A DNA stretch of 64,000 nucleotides from JACVRW01 sp963746825 (GTDB taxonomy: Bacteria > Actinomycetota > Thermoleophilia > Solirubrobacterales > Thermoleophilaceae): assembly GCA_963746825.1 (NCBI GenBank), contig CAVVCU010000003.1, positions 248,001 to 312,000 on the forward strand, given 5' to 3'. The notes beneath the pieces were generated by a model. That model was not told the DNA's origin, did no database searches, and saw nothing but the letters and a program-made list of their open reading frames with translations. Shown in pieces: positions 52,157 through 60,306 of this stretch. Positions within the stretch are counted from its first letter, which is position 1. The number at the start of each line of letters is the position of its first letter. Both the position numbers and the translations under genes were made by a program.

Positions 52157-53641
52157 GTGACGCGGCGAACCACCCACCCCTCGTGCATCCTGCTGCTGCT
52201 GATCGCCGTGTTGGCGGCGGCCGGGCCGGCGGCGGCGGACACCCGCGTTGTGCGACATCCCGCGCTCGACGTCTCGAGCGCGGCGTCCGGCGTCCAGGCG
52301 CCGGGCGCGAACGTGCTGCGCGTCGGCGGGCCGGGCCGCTGGGGCGCCTACCTGCGTTTCCGCGGGCCGCGCCTGCCCCCCGGGCGGGTGCTCAGCGCTC
52401 GGCTGCGCGTGTACAAACTCAGCAGCTCCGCCACCGGCGCCGCGGTGGGGCGGCCCGTTCGCAACTGGGCCGGGCGCCTGGGCCGGCCGCATGACGCGCT
52501 GGTGCGCGGCTCCGACCGGTTGCAGCTCCCCGCCCGCGCCGGGCGCGGGTGGGTCGGCCTCGACGTGAATCGTTTCGTGCGCCGTGGGCGCGCGACGGCC
52601 CTCGCCCTGCTGCCCCAGAGCGCCCGGCTGCTGAGGCTCGCCAGCGGCAATGGCGGTCGCGGCCGTGCGCCGCGGCTGGTGATCCGCGTCGAGTCCACCG
52701 CGCCCGCCCCCGCCCCGAGCCCCGGCGTGGGCTTCGGGCGCCGGCCGTACTCGGACAACTCGCCCTGGAACACCCCCATCGGGCCCAGCCCGAACGTGCA
52801 TCCCCGATCCGCGGCCGGCGTGGCGGCGATCGGAGGGCCGCGGGAGATCACGGGCGACCCGTCGCAGTACACCTATCCCGTCTTCGTGGTCAACGGCAGC
52901 ACGCCCGTGCGCACGGTTCAGCTGAGTGGAGTGTTCTCCGACGTGCGGGGCAGCGGGACCCGCGACTCGTCGCTGCGCTTTCTCACCGATGACCCGGCGG
53001 TGCGCGTACCCATCGCCGACAGCTTCCGCCCAGCCGACGGCTCGGACTCCCAGCTGGTGATCGTCAATCCCGAGACCGGCGACGAGTGGGGCTTCTGGCG
53101 CCTGAACCGAAGCGGCTCCGGGTCGTGGAGCGCCACCAACGGCTACCACTACAACGTGTTCTGGGACGGCGTCCCGCCGCGCGGCAGCGGCGGCCAGGCC
53201 TTCGGCTCGCGTGGAGCCGGAGTGACCTACTTCTCGGGCCTCGTCAGGCCCTTCGAGATCCGCCGGGGAAGGATCGACCACGCGCTGGCCTTTGCGTTCG
53301 GGGGCCCCAACGACAGCGACTATCCATCGTCGCGCTACGTCTACCCGGCCTCCAAGTCCGACGGCAACAGCTCAGATCCCAACTCTCTGCCCGAGGGCGC
53401 GAGGCTGCAGCTCAACCCCGGACTCAGCGCCGGCGAGCTGCGGGCCCGCGGCTGCGGCCGCGCCGCCCTGGTCATCGCGAAGGCCATGCAGACCTACGGC
53501 ATGTATGTGGTCGACGTGTCGGGATCGACCAAGATCATGCTGGAGAGCACCGTCACGGCCGGGCGGGAATGGGCACGGCTCGGAGTGGAGCGCGAGACGC
53601 CGAGCTGCATCCCGCTCAACGCGATGCGCTGGGTCCGCTGA
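52157..53641 (+). CDS. Secreted DNRLRE-domain protein with SPWNTP-type domain
   Basis: About 494 residues with a signal peptide (LLLLIAVLAAAGPAAA). Residues about 30-190 form a DNRLRE-type beta domain (VVRHPALDVSSAASGVQAPG, LDVNRFVRRGRATALALLPQ, RLVIRVESTA), a cell-surface or matrix-binding module. Residues about 215-494 form the same unknown domain as the protein at 48237-49271 (YSDNSPWNTPIG, NPETGDEWGFWRLNRSGSG, FGSRGAGVTYFSGLVRPFEI, HALAFAF). GTG 52157 is preferred; ATG 52115 would lengthen the signal region. It lies at the edge of the exopolysaccharide locus. A role acting on or binding the exported glycan is inferred from context. Confidence 0.75.
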   Translation: MTRRTTHPSCILLLLIAVLAAAGPAAADTRVVRHPALDVSSAASGVQAPGANVLRVGGPGRWGAYLRFRGPRLPPGRVLSARLRVYKLSSSATGAAVGRPVRNWAGRLGRPHDALVRGSDRLQLPARAGRGWVGLDVNRFVRRGRATALALLPQSARLLRLASGNGGRGRAPRLVIRVESTAPAPAPSPGVGFGRRPYSDNSPWNTPIGPSPNVHPRSAAGVAAIGGPREITGDPSQYTYPVFVVNGSTPVRTVQLSGVFSDVRGSGTRDSSLRFLTDDPAVRVPIADSFRPADGSDSQLVIVNPETGDEWGFWRLNRSGSGSWSATNGYHYNVFWDGVPPRGSGGQAFGSRGAGVTYFSGLVRPFEIRRGRIDHALAFAFGGPNDSDYPSSRYVYPASKSDGNSSDPNSLPEGARLQLNPGLSAGELRARGCGRAALVIAKAMQTYGMYVVDVSGSTKIMLESTVTAGREWARLGVERETPSCIPLNAMRWVR

Positions 53642-53695
53642 CGGCGCTCAGGCGGGTGCCCGGTCGCCACGGCCGAGGCGGCTTCATGAAGGACG

Positions 53696-54826
53696 GTGAT
53701 GCGAACCGTCGAAGCACGCGCCATGTCGGCAGAGGTCCCACCCCGTGCTGCAGCCGGCAGCGCGATGGCCAGCTGGAGCGCCAAGGCGCTGCTGATGACC
53801 GCCGGCGCGCTCCTCGTCGGCGGGGCGATCTGGTACGCGCGGGCGGCGACCGTCCCGCTGATAGTGGCGGCCCTCATCAGCACTCAGCTGCTGCCGCTGA
53901 TCGGCTGGGCGACGGGCCGCGGAATCTCCCGTGGAATCGCGATCGCGGCGAGCCTGATCGGCGTCGTGGTGATCACGGCGGGGCTGGCATGGCTATTCGC
54001 CGACGCGTTGTTCGGCAATCTGGGCAGCGTCGGCGAGGACATCAGTGAGGGCGCCGACCAGGTAGTCGTCTGGCTGCGGGACAACAACGCCTGGGTCGAA
54101 GAGCACGAGGCCGCGATCCGCGACTTCCTCCAGGGCATTTTGCCGGCAGCCAAGAACGCCGCCGACGGTGTTCTGACCGGCGTGCTCGGCGGCCTCTCGT
54201 TCGCCGCACAGCTGGTCAGCGGCGCGCTGCTGATGTTCGTCTTCCTGCTCTACATCGTCACCGGCGGCGACGCGATCTGGAGCTGGATCCAGGACCGCTT
54301 CGGCGCCGGGCGGCGCAACCGCGTGGCCGGCACGGGTGCCGCGGCCTGGAACGCCGCCACCGGCTATATCCGCGGCATCGCGCTCGTCGCGCTGATCGAC
54401 AGCGCGGTCATCACGCTCGGCATGCTGTTGATCGGCACCCCGCACGTCGGCACGCTCGCGCTCCTGAGCTTCGTGACGCTCTTCATCCCGATCCTCGGCG
54501 CCTGGGTCTCGGGAGCGGTCATCGTCCTCGTCACGCTCGCCGCCGTCGGCACGGGCGCCGCCGTGGCTATGGCCGCCGTCATCCTCGTCGCCCAGCAGCT
54601 CGACAGCATGTTCGTCACCCCGCTCGTGTACCAGAAGACGGTGAACCTGCACCCGATCGTCACGCTCACGTCGGTGATCGTCGGCAGCCAGCTCCTCGGC
54701 ATCGTCGGGGCGTTCCTCGCCGTCCCAATGGTCGCCGTCGGCTGGGCCGTCTACAACGCGCTCGAACAGCCAGGACCCAAGCCCGCCGGACCGGCTGACT
54801 CACAGCTCGCGGCCCCGAGTTCCTGA
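53696..54826 (+). CDS. AI-2E family transporter (YdiK/TqsA-like)
   Basis: A 376-residue polytopic membrane protein with about eight helices. The family core is YIRGIALVALIDSAVITLGM and LLIGTPHVGTLALLSFVTLF, with a DSMFVTPLVYQKTVNLHPIV stretch and a C-terminal helix (GSQLLGIVGAFLAVPMVAVG). Members include Na+/H+ and autoinducer-2 exporters; specificity is not decided. The start may be GTG 53696, ATG 53699 or ATG 53723. Confidence 0.83.
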   Translation: MMRTVEARAMSAEVPPRAAAGSAMASWSAKALLMTAGALLVGGAIWYARAATVPLIVAALISTQLLPLIGWATGRGISRGIAIAASLIGVVVITAGLAWLFADALFGNLGSVGEDISEGADQVVVWLRDNNAWVEEHEAAIRDFLQGILPAAKNAADGVLTGVLGGLSFAAQLVSGALLMFVFLLYIVTGGDAIWSWIQDRFGAGRRNRVAGTGAAAWNAATGYIRGIALVALIDSAVITLGMLLIGTPHVGTLALLSFVTLFIPILGAWVSGAVIVLVTLAAVGTGAAVAMAAVILVAQQLDSMFVTPLVYQKTVNLHPIVTLTSVIVGSQLLGIVGAFLAVPMVAVGWAVYNALEQPGPKPAGPADSQLAAPSS

Positions 54827-54888
54827 CGGAAACTCGCCGTGCTTCTGTTTCCGCCAAGATCACCCCATCGCACGACGAACTGGAGGCC

Positions 54889-55266
54889 ATGCTGATGTTG
54901 CGCCAGATGACGGACATGCCGGTCGGGACGATCGGCTTCGAGGCGGTCGGTGAGGTCGAAGACGATGACTGGGAGGACACGGTCGAACCGGTGCTTGGCG
55001 CAGAGATCGCCCAGGGACGCAAGGTACGGCTGCTCTACCTGCTGGGCCCGGGAACACGCGAGGTCGAGGGCGATGCCATGAAGGCCGACACGGAGTTCCG
55101 CGCGCGACACGCCCAGTCGTTTGATCGCGTCGCCGTGGTCAGCGACGAGGACTGGATGCGCCCGGCGCTGAGCGCGCTGTCCTTCCTGCTGCCGGGCAAG
55201 GCGAAGGGCTTTCGGGTCAGCGATCTGACCGACGCGAAGGCCTGGCTGGCCGCCGATTCGGACTGA
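54889..55266 (+). CDS. SpoIIAA-like (STAS-type) domain protein
   Basis: A 125-residue protein of the SpoIIAA-like/DUF3478 family. Strands and helices follow IGFEAVGEVEDDDWEDTVEP, KVRLLYLLGP and FDRVAVVSDEDWMRPALSAL. This group lacks the phosphorylatable Ser of true anti-anti-sigma factors, so signalling by phosphorylation is unlikely. Lipid or hydrophobic-ligand binding has been suggested for relatives. It stands alone between the AI-2E gene and the MFS gene. ATG 54889 or 54895 could start it. Confidence 0.75.
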   Translation: MLMLRQMTDMPVGTIGFEAVGEVEDDDWEDTVEPVLGAEIAQGRKVRLLYLLGPGTREVEGDAMKADTEFRARHAQSFDRVAVVSDEDWMRPALSALSFLLPGKAKGFRVSDLTDAKAWLAADSD

Positions 55267-55290
55267 GCAGGGCAGGACAGGTCGCGCGGG

Positions 55291-56870
55291 TCAGCCGAGA
55301 GCCGCGCCTTCGGCGGCCTTGGCCGGCGCCGGATCCGGCAGGCGCATCATGCGGAACGAGAAGAACAAGCCGAGAACGGCGGCGAGAAGCGGCACGGCTA
55401 GAGCGATCTGAAGAGCTTGTGGCCTGGCGTCCTCGTTGATCCGCAGGATCTCTTCCCTGATCTCCGGGGGCTGGCTCGCCAGCTGCTCCTCCAGCTTCGC
55501 GTCGCTCATCACCTCGGCGTCATCCTCCAGGACCTGGGCGACACGCTGCTTGTCGGCGGGCGGCAGGATGTCGCTCGCGTCCGACTTGCTCGTGAAGGCG
55601 ATCGAGAGCGCGGCGAGCAGGATCGCGCCGGAGAACGCCAGTCCAACCGACAGGCCGAACGACGAGATCGCCGAGTTCACCCCCGCGGCCTCACCGACCC
55701 GCTCCTCGGAGATCGGGGCCAGGGTGTAGTTGTTGAGCTGTGAGACCAGGAGCCCCAGCCCGCCTCCGCAGAACATCAGCGGGATCGACGAGGTACCAGC
55801 TCGTATCGACGCGGGGGACGATCGGGAGCATGGCCAGGACTCCCACTCCGAGGAGCAGGAACCCGGCTCGGATGAGGCTGCTCGGACGCCGTTTGCCTGC
55901 CCGTCTGCCCGCGAGAAGGGCGATGAAGAACATGGTGAGCGACAGCGGCGCGAGGGAGAGGCCCGCCTGAAGCGCGTTGTATCCGAGGTCGAGCTGCAGG
56001 TAGATCGGCAGCGCGATCAGCAGTCCACCAAGGGCGATCTGCTGGAAGATGCTCTGGGTGATTCCGAACGTGAACAACTCGGACTTGAAGAGGTCTAGGT
56101 CGAACAGCGTGGCCTTGCCCTCGCGCTTGCGGCGAAGGAGCCACCACACGAGGGCGACTGAGAAGACCGCCCCCGCGACGAGCAGCGCGGCCACGGACTC
56201 GCCGCCCTCCTGCCAGGCCAGGACTCCGAGGACCAGAAGGGACATGCCCAGGACCGAGAGGATCGAGCCGACGACGTCAACGCTCCGATCGCCGGTGTAG
56301 GGCACCTCGCGAATGAGCCCCGATCCGGCCAGCACACCGGCGATGATCACGGCCTCGAGCACGAAGCCGACACGCCACGAGAGAAGCGTGGTCAGGAATC
56401 CCCCGAGGAGCGGCCCGATCGCCGCGGCGATGGCGGCCGAGGCGCCGATCAGGGCGAACACCTTGGCCCGCGCCTTACCCTCGAAGTTCCCATGGATGAG
56501 GGACTGCATTGCCGGGAGATAGAGCGAGGCACCGAGGCCACCGATGATCGCCCAGAAGACGATGATCGCGGCCAGGCCCTGGGCGAACACCATCGCCAGG
56601 GCGCCCGACGGCGTAGAGGACGAGGCCCACGACATAGGCCCGCTTGCGGCCGAACAGGTCGCCGAGTTTGCTGCCGATCAGGATGAAGGCGGCCGACACG
56701 AGGGCCTCCAGGGCGATCGCCGATTGAACCCCGCTCACGGTGGTGTCGAGGTCCCGGACCACCGCGGAGATCGAAACGTTCATCAGCGATGTGTCGATGA
56801 CGAACACGAACATCGCCATCGCCAGGTAGATGCCGACTCTCGAGTTTCCCGTACCCGCCTGCGACGACAT
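55291..56870 (-). CDS. Major facilitator superfamily transporter, DHA2/14-TM type (frameshifted)
   Basis: Three overlapping frames give one protein of about 525 residues. Piece 1 (56870 on) has MSSQAGTGNSRVGIYLAMAM, VFVIDTSLMNVSISAVV and the MFS motif GSKLGDLFGRKRAYVVG. Piece 2 has FAQGLAAIIVFWAIIGGLGA and FALIGASAAIAAAIGPLLGG. Piece 3 (MFCGGGLGLLVSQLNNYTLA) ends at 55291. Shifts lie near 56604 (one extra C in CCC) and near 55786 (one extra base). Corrected, it matches proton-coupled drug or metabolite exporters of the EmrB/QacA type. Substrate unknown. Confidence 0.78.
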
Positions 56871-56921
56871 CGCCGACCAGTATCCCGGAACTCTCGACAG
56901 CGGCCATCTTCAGCCGTTCAG

Positions 56922-57007
<86 letters not shown>

Positions 57008-57053
57008 GCGGAGCGGCTGAGTATAGGTGTCGTCCGACCGGTAGCCTAGTCTG

Positions 57054-57067
57054 CGAACACATGTTCG
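57054..57067. promoter_or_regulatory. LexA-binding SOS box of lexA
   Basis: CGAACACATGTTCG is a perfect CGAAC-N4-GTTCG box, the Gram-positive/actinobacterial LexA operator, 38 nt before the lexA start. It implies autoregulated, DNA-damage-induced lexA expression. Confidence 0.9.
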
Positions 57068-57105
57068 GATACGGCAAAGAGACGCTGGTCGGGAAGGGAG
57101 TTTGA

Positions 57106-57720
57106 ATGGTCGAGCTGAACCTCACTAAGCGCCAGCAGGAGATATTCGATTTCGTCAGGCGGTACGGGAGCGAGCACGGCTACCCGCCGACCGTGCGCGA
57201 CATAGGGAAGGCCATCGGCCTCACCTCGTCGTCGACGGTGCACGCACACCTGGCCAACCTTGAGAAGCTCGGCGTGCTGAAGCGCGACCCCACCAAGCCT
57301 CGCGCGCTGGAGGTGCTGGTGGACAAGGCCCGCGGCGCGGTCTCGCCGGGCGGGCTCCCGCTGGTCGGCCAGGTCGCGGCGGGCTCGCCGGTGCTGGCGG
57401 ACGAGAACATCGAGGAGTACGTGTCGGTGCCCGAGATCGCCGGGGGCGAGGAGGGCGAGTTCGTGCTCAAGGTCAAGGGCGACTCGATGATCAACGCGGG
57501 CATTCTCGAGGGCGACCACGTGATCGTGCGCAAGCAGGACACGGCCAAGAACGGCCAGATCGTGGTGGCGCTGGTGGGCGACGAGGCGACCGTCAAGCGC
57601 TTCTTTCGCGAGAAGGAGCACGTGCGCCTACAGCCCGAGAACGACGCCCTGGAGCCGATCCTCTCTCGCGACGTGAAGGTGCTCGGCCGGGTGGTCGGGG
57701 TCTGCCGGAGGGTGTCGTGA
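57106..57720 (+). CDS. lexA: LexA repressor of the SOS response
   Basis: A 204-residue LexA. The N-terminal winged helix spans residues 1-70 (LTKRQQEIFDFVRRYGSEHG, GLTSSSTVHAHLANLEKLGV). The C-terminal S24 peptidase has the cleavage site Ala92-Gly93 in GQVAAGSPVLA, catalytic Ser127 in KGDSMINAG and Lys164 in GDEATVKRFF. RecA filament on ssDNA triggers self-cleavage and derepression. GGGAAGGGAG precedes ATG 57106 closely and the CGAAC-N4-GTTCG box lies upstream, so the gene is autoregulated. A small zinc-ribbon gene overlaps its stop. Confidence 0.95.
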   Translation: MVELNLTKRQQEIFDFVRRYGSEHGYPPTVRDIGKAIGLTSSSTVHAHLANLEKLGVLKRDPTKPRALEVLVDKARGAVSPGGLPLVGQVAAGSPVLADENIEEYVSVPEIAGGEEGEFVLKVKGDSMINAGILEGDHVIVRKQDTAKNGQIVVALVGDEATVKRFFREKEHVRLQPENDALEPILSRDVKVLGRVVGVCRRVS

Positions 57721-57935
57721 GCCCGGCGTTGCTGGAACCGCCGCCGCGCCTCTCGGCTCGGCCGGAGCCCGGGCGCCGGTTCGGCCGCCCGAGGGCCACT
57801 CTGGAAGAGCGCCTGGAGCGCGCCCTGTGCGGCACGCAGCGCCACGGCGAGGCCGCGTGCCCGGTGTGCGGCGACGCGATGCGGGCGGAGGGCGCCGCCG
57901 CGCGCTGCGGGGGCTGTGGTTCGGTGCTCTCGTAG
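57717..57935 (+). CDS. Small zinc-ribbon protein coupled to lexA
   Basis: A 72-residue protein whose GTG start overlaps the lexA stop by 4 nt, so it is probably translated from the lexA mRNA and SOS-induced. The C-terminus holds a zinc ribbon (ACPVCGDAM and RCGGCGSVLS). The N-terminal half is Arg/Pro-rich and basic (LSARPEPGRRFGRPRATLEE). Zinc-ribbon nucleic-acid binding is plausible. Function unknown. Confidence 0.7.
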   Translation: MSPALLEPPPRLSARPEPGRRFGRPRATLEERLERALCGTQRHGEAACPVCGDAMRAEGAAARCGGCGSVLS

Positions 57936-57966
57936 GACGACAGAAGTCTCTCCCCGGCCTACACTT

Positions 57967-58335
57967 GAGGGGCTGACCGAGCAGTCGCGGGGAGGCCGGA
58001 GAGACAACCGGTCCCTCGAGGAAAGTCCGGACACCGAAGGGCAGGGCGGTCGGGAAGCCGACCCGGGGAAACCCGCGGGAAAGTGCCACAGAAACACACC
58101 GCCTAAGCGACGAGCCACAGCTGAGCTCGGAGCCGGTAAGGGTGAAAAGGTGCGGTAAGAGCGCACCGGCGTCGCGGTGACGCGGCGGCCAGGCAAACCC
58201 CGCCCGGTGCAAGGCCAAGCAGGAGCGCTGACGCTGCCCGCCGAGCTCCAGGTAGGCCGCAGGGCCGCGAGGCCCCGCCCGAGAGGGCGAGATGGATGAC
58301 TGCACAAGACAAGATCCGGCTTACAGGTCGGCTAC
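57967..58335 (+). ncRNA. rnpB: RNase P RNA (type A)
   Basis: The catalytic RNA that matures tRNA 5' ends. The signature sequences of type A RNase P RNA are present in order: P1 5' strand GGCTGACC (57971-57978), GAGGAAAGTCCGGAC (58018-58032), GTGCCACAGAAAC (58083-58095), GGTAAGGGTGAAAAGGTG (58134-58151), and near the end GACAAGATCCGGCTTAC (58308-58324), followed by the P1 3' strand GGTCGGCT (58326-58333). A hairpin terminator follows at once. Ends are estimated from P1 and are good to a few bases. Confidence 0.95.
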
Positions 58336-58336
58336 G

Positions 58337-58363
58337 GAGAGGGCCCCGCTCGGGGCCCTCTCT
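58337..58363 (+). terminator. Hairpin terminator of rnpB
   Basis: GAGAGGGCCCC (58337-58347) and GGGGCCCTCTC (58352-58362) form an 11-bp G/C-rich stem with a GCTC loop a few bases after rnpB. Only a short T stretch follows, so the strength is uncertain. Confidence 0.65.
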
Positions 58364-58450
58364 ATGTCGGCGTCCGTCGCGCGCCGAGTTGTGCCCGGAC
58401 GCGGGGTTTCTTGGTTTCGCGGCCTCCCGCGGAGGAAAAAAGGAAGAGCG

Positions 58451-58894
58451 GTGCGTTCGCCATCTATCAGACGCAAGAGGGGCGATCCGGCGGGAGATGC
58501 CTACTGCCCTCACTGCCACCTGCTCATCGAGCGCGAGGTGGGGATGGGTTGGCCCCGCAAGCCCCTTCGGTGCCCGCACTGCCGGCTGCTCGTGGGGGCG
58601 GGTCGCGCTCGTCCGACACCGTCGGCCGAGCCCGGCGCGCGCGGCAGCGCGGCCGGCGTGTTCGCCCACGAGGCCAAGCGGTCGGGGGGCGACGTTTCGC
58701 CCTCCTCCAAGGACGACGTGCGCCTCGCGATCCGCCGGGTCGCCGAGGAGGCCGGCCAGCGCCCGGAGCGCCTGCTGATGGTCGACTACCAGCAGCGCGC
58801 CTCCGACGACAGCACCCTGCCCGGGCTGGGCGAGGTGTTCGCTGCCTACGGGAGCTGGAAAGGTGCCCGGCGGGCCGCCGCCGAGGCCGCCTGA
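58451..58894 (+). CDS. Zinc-ribbon protein with homing-endonuclease-associated repeat
   Basis: About 147 residues. Two CxxC zinc knuckles (AYCPHCHLLIEREV and RCPHCRLLVGAG) sit within residues 16-50. A variable linker is followed by a C-terminal repeat (residues about 90-145: VRLAIRRVAEEAGQRPERLL, then LGEVFAAYGSWKGARRAAAE) of the HNH/homing-endonuclease-associated helix-turn-helix type. No nuclease motif is present. GTG 58451 is preferred because AGGAAGAG lies 2 nt upstream; an earlier frame extends into rnpB and is not credible. The arrangement suggests a DNA-binding protein. Function unknown. Confidence 0.7.
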   Translation: MRSPSIRRKRGDPAGDAYCPHCHLLIEREVGMGWPRKPLRCPHCRLLVGAGRARPTPSAEPGARGSAAGVFAHEAKRSGGDVSPSSKDDVRLAIRRVAEEAGQRPERLLMVDYQQRASDDSTLPGLGEVFAAYGSWKGARRAAAEAA

Positions 58895-58997
58895 GCCCAC
58901 CGCAAGCGCCACCGCTCAGTGCCGTTGCGCCATCCTGGCGCGAGCGCCCGCGCACCGCCGCGCGCCATCGAGCACGGCCGGTAGAGTGCCGATCTTC

Positions 58998-59483
58998 ATG
59001 GAAGTTCTGCTCGTAATCGCGCCCTTCGTGGTGCTCGGCATCGGCGTGATCTTCATCGCCTTCTCCGGCGGCCCGGGCGGTGCGCGGCAGGCCTACCTCA
59101 CCCGCGGGGGGCGGGCCTTCCCGGCCGTGATCGTCCTCCTCTATCTGGCTCTCGGCGTGGCGGTGCCGGCCGTGGTGATCGCCTCGCGGGGCGAGTCCGA
59201 GGGCGGAGTGGGCCCGCTGAGGACCGAGAAGGCGAGCAAGGACGACGAGCGCGGCAAGGAGCTCTTCGTGAGCACCTGCAAGAGCTGCCATAACCTCGAC
59301 GCGGTGCAGGCGGAGGGCGTGACCGGCCCCGACCTCGACGAGCTCGGCCAGCTCGACGCCAAGCGGGTGCTCAACGCGATCAAGAACGGCGGAACGGGCC
59401 AGGACAGGATGCCCGCCAACCTGCTGCAGGGCGAGGACGCGGAGGACGTCGCCGCCTACGTGGCGCGGGTGGCGGGCCAGTAA
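58998..59483 (+). CDS. Membrane-anchored c-type cytochrome
   Basis: A 161-residue protein with two N-terminal helices (residues 3-22 and 41-62), then a short cytochrome c domain. The haem-binding CKSCH is at residues 94-98 and the likely sixth ligand Met138 lies in DRMPANLLQG. It would carry electrons on the outer face of the membrane, and its maturation would need the Ccm system seen at 22248-24801. ATG 58998 is used. It is followed by a strong intrinsic terminator, so it ends a transcript. Confidence 0.85.
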   Translation: MEVLLVIAPFVVLGIGVIFIAFSGGPGGARQAYLTRGGRAFPAVIVLLYLALGVAVPAVVIASRGESEGGVGPLRTEKASKDDERGKELFVSTCKSCHNLDAVQAEGVTGPDLDELGQLDAKRVLNAIKNGGTGQDRMPANLLQGEDAEDVAAYVARVAGQ

Positions 59484-59532
59484 CCGCGGCGGCTTCCTCG
59501 CCCGCCCGGCACCTAGTCCGAACGTAATACGT

Positions 59533-59558
59533 AAACCCCGCTCTCTGCGGGGTTTTTT
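59533..59558 (+). terminator. Rho-independent terminator after the cytochrome c gene
   Basis: AAACCCCGC-TCTCT-GCGGGGTTT forms a 9-bp stem with a 5-nt loop followed by a T-run, about 50 nt after the cytochrome stop. It separates the cytochrome gene from the riboswitch-controlled gene. Confidence 0.9.
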
Positions 59559-59589
59559 CCGTCCGACGCGTGGTGTCTGCTGCTAGCAT

Positions 59590-59738
59590 GGCCGCGTCCA
59601 TCCAGCCGAAGCTCCGCTTGGCAGCGGGGCGCGGGGGAACCAGATGGCCGTCCAGGCCGGGGGCGAATCGCGGTACTCCGCGTAGCGCAACTTTCTCAGC
59701 GCGAGCCCGTCAGCTAACCCCGCAGGTACAAAGAGAGA
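59590..59738 (+). ncRNA. Cyclic di-AMP riboswitch (ydaO/yuaA type)
   Basis: The leader shows the conserved blocks of the ydaO family in order: GGGGGAACC (59633-59641), GGGGCGAATCG (59660-59670), and the signature CCCGTCAGCTAACCCCGCAGG (59706-59726), followed by a purine-rich segment AAAGAGAGAGAG that also serves as the ribosome-binding site. It lies immediately before the gene at 59745. In actinobacteria ydaO elements usually control cell-wall hydrolases or ion transport. Here the downstream gene is unknown. Binding to c-di-AMP is inferred from consensus blocks only. Confidence 0.85.
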
Positions 59739-59744
59739 GAGCCG

Positions 59745-60239
59745 ATGCACTCAGCCGGTGCCCGCGTCCTGCGGGCGGATGACAACGAGATGAGCCGGGA
59801 AGCGGTGCTCCTCCAGTGGGAGCAGAAGATCGAGGCCGCCGAGCGCCGCGAGGAAGAGGGTCGCGCCGAGGAGGCCGCCTCCGCCGCGGCCGACGACGCC
59901 GCCCGGGCCGAGGCCGTTCCGGCCGCTCCCGAGTCCCGCCCCAGCGGCCGCTTCGCCCGGAGCACACAGGCCAGCGACAGCCCGACGTCGGGCAGGCCGG
60001 CGTTGCAGCTGGTGGAACCCGAAAGCGCCCCCTCCGAGCCTCGCTTCCAACGCGCGATCGACCCGCCCGAGATCGCCCGCGAACGGCGCACGATCACCAT
60101 CACGGGACAGCCGACGCCCGCGCGGCGACGGCGCTCCTTGGTCGACGCGCAGATCGCCAACCCCGACCGGATCGCCCTCTGGGCCTTCCTGCTGGGGCTC
60201 TTCCTGGTGGCAGTAGCCGCCGGGACCGCGCACGCCTAG
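59745..60239 (+). CDS. Tail-anchored protein of unknown function under the riboswitch
   Basis: A 164-residue protein. Residues 15-60 form a highly charged Glu/Ala/Arg coiled-coil (LLQWEQKIEAAERREEEGRA), 60-100 are disordered and Pro/Ser-rich, and 105-135 are basic (ERRTITITGQPTPARRRRSL). A single C-terminal helix (RIALWAFLLGLFLVAVAAGT) anchors it. I recognise no domain. The charge pattern suggests a cytoplasmic-facing coiled-coil. ATG 59745 follows GAGAGAGAG of the riboswitch expression platform; ATG 59790 is an alternative. c-di-AMP control suggests envelope or osmotic stress. Confidence 0.65.
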   Translation: MHSAGARVLRADDNEMSREAVLLQWEQKIEAAERREEEGRAEEAASAAADDAARAEAVPAAPESRPSGRFARSTQASDSPTSGRPALQLVEPESAPSEPRFQRAIDPPEIARERRTITITGQPTPARRRRSLVDAQIANPDRIALWAFLLGLFLVAVAAGTAHA

Positions 60240-60261
60240 CAATCTCGCTCGCGGTCACCGT

Positions 60262-60287
60262 CGTACTCCTTGTCGGAGTGCGTTTTT
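60262..60287 (+). terminator. Rho-independent terminator after the riboswitch gene
   Basis: CGTACTCC-TTGTC-GGAGTGCG forms an 8-bp stem with one T-G wobble, followed by TTTTT, about 25 nt after the gene stop. It ends the c-di-AMP-controlled transcript before the CMD/HxlR pair. Confidence 0.85.
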
Positions 60288-60306
60288 GACCCCTTTGGCC
60301 GGGTAT

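Noticed and set aside
58292..58450. N-terminal extension of the zinc-ribbon/HNH-repeat gene into rnpB
   Set aside because: The upstream frame is the 3' end of RNase P RNA and its terminator; a ribosome-binding site supports GTG 58451.
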